Shown here piece by piece: positions 63,012 through 64,000 of a stretch of DNA of 64,000 nt. A program made the position numbers and the translations under genes. Position 1 is the first letter of the stretch; every line of letters begins with the position of its first letter. This DNA is from Aradus depressus (taxonomy: Eukaryota > Arthropoda > Insecta > Hemiptera > Aradidae). The stretch covers positions 18,527,079 to 18,591,078 of the forward strand of contig OY759215.1 of the NCBI GenBank assembly GCA_963662175.1, read 5' to 3'. The notes under the pieces are model-generated. The model saw only the letters and a program-made list of their open reading frames with translations. It ran no database searches and had not been told where the DNA came from.

Positions 63012-63985
63012 TTTCTCCAGCTAGACGAAGTATACGGTAAGTTGTCTCATCTATCAACGGAAGCGTATGTAATCTGTCAAATTCTCAACGGAATTTCATG
63101 TTTTCCGACCTCCTGATCCAAAAATGGAAAAAAGCTTGTACGTCTGCCTGTGAACACGATAACTCCCGAGAGGATCAGGGCCGGCGGATGGGCCGGGCGA
63201 AGCGGACAAAAGTCCGGGGAGCCAAATTGCCGGGGCGATGATGATATATAAAAACGTTTCCAGCCAATGTAGATGGGCGCAAATTTAGTCAAAATTATTA
63301 CTACGCTTTTACTCTCATCTTGTTTAAAATAGTTATATAATTGTTCAAAAAAGTTATAACATTTATATTAAAATTAATAATAAAATATTTAAAGATTAAA
63401 ATTAAAATCAAATAAAATTACATTATATGTAAAATTTAATACTTGAAAAAATCTTACTCTAAAAAAAGTAATTTTGAGGGCGCCAATTTCAGTATTGCCC
63501 GGGCGCCATTTTCATGTTCCGCCGGCCCTGATAGAATGAATGTATCATCGTATATCAAATGTTATATGTGAATCCAAAAGCCTCTAGAGACAATACCTAT
63601 TGATTTTCAGCCAAATCGGCCAAGGGAAGAAGAGGGTTAGGGGGGAGGTTTAACTCAAAAACTCTAATAACTGCCGTTGTAATGAATATATCGACACAAA
63701 ATTTCATATGTAAACTCAAAACCTTATAAGAACAACACTTATCAATTTTCAGCGGAATCGGTGAAAGAGAAGGAGAGGATCAGAGGGGGCTCAGCTCAAA
63801 TACCCCTATTACTGTCGACGTATTGAATATATCGACATGAAATTTGTTATTAGGATGTAGGAGCCTCGATGTAAGTCAATTGATTATTAACACAAACAGT
63901 CGACTGGTTTTGGAGGAAAAGCGAAAGTTAATTCATTAATTCGTTCTGGGGAAATACATAGCCTGTGATTCACCGACTTTTTCAT
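63012..63985 (+). repeat. Repeat family C, nearly complete, with inserted MITE
   Basis: From CCAGCTAGACGAAGTATACG to GGGGAAATACATAGCCTGTG. The MITE at 63176-63532 sits in the GATAACTCCCGA/GATAGAATG clause. Confidence 0.9.
63176..63532. mobile_element. hAT-like MITE inside repeat C
   Basis: CAGGGCCGGCGGATGGGCCG and the inverse of GTTCCGCCGGCCCTG are terminal repeats; interior A/T-rich. The position is clean relative to the repeat C consensus. A target duplication is not obvious. Confidence 0.8.
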
Positions 63986-64000
63986 TATAAAATTATGTTC

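Overview
The window is eukaryotic, almost certainly arthropod nuclear DNA. It is AT-rich, has large introns with GT-AG borders, and is dominated by transposable elements of the kind arthropods carry: mariner, Tc1, pogo/Tigger, several hAT lineages, Harbinger, BEL/Pao and Gypsy LTR elements, Jockey-, I- and R1-like LINEs, and two tRNA-derived SINE families. I cannot fix the species; a crustacean or a hexapod with a repeat-rich genome fits.

One host gene can be assembled completely. It lies on the minus strand from 46625 to 25147: ten coding exons (GT-AG, all phases compatible) giving a 508-residue CD36-family / class B scavenger receptor. It has an N-terminal membrane segment, a large ectodomain with the CD36 cysteine set, and a C-terminal membrane segment. 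Its introns (about 20 kb in all) hold SINEs, hAT and pogo derivatives, LINE fragments and foldback elements. The 5' splice site of exon 4 has been amplified into a 12-copy, 40-bp minisatellite (36101-36583), so the transcript carries a ladder of near-identical donor sites.

Two near-identical promoter-plus-first-exon units (8067-8170 and 23401-23505, minus strand) each have a TATA box, a very short leader and a 19-residue signal-peptide start ending at a donor site. They look like the heads of two duplicated secreted-protein genes whose later exons I cannot find here.

Layout: 1-1.9 kb SINE and Gypsy integrase relic; 1.98-3.77 kb 121-bp satellite; 3.8-7.6 kb LTR-like DNA, a hAT element with its target duplication, and MITEs; 8.0-8.2 kb first exon copy 1; 8.46-9.61 kb dead mariner; 9.7-10.2 kb and 12.0-13.65 kb LINE relics; 15.6-16.3 kb R1-like LINE tail; 16.6-17.2 kb minisatellite; 18.6-21.6 kb ZMYM1-type hAT with a nested SINE; 23.4 kb first exon copy 2; 25.1-46.6 kb scavenger receptor gene; 47-50.2 kb foldback elements and a hAT MITE; 50.4-53.1 kb an ORF split by a young non-autonomous BEL/Pao element; 53.2-54.0 kb pogo; 55-60.4 kb LINE tail, SINE, Tc1 and Harbinger relics; 59.9-61.6 kb large palindrome of Tc1 plus SINE; 62.3-62.8 kb tandem repeat; 63-64 kb dispersed repeat with an inserted MITE.

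Besides the donor-site array, the most interesting signal is a hammerhead-ribozyme-like motif at four loci (28.6, 30.75, 47.05 and 61.93 kb), with compensatory changes in two stems and, at three loci, foldback-type flanks.
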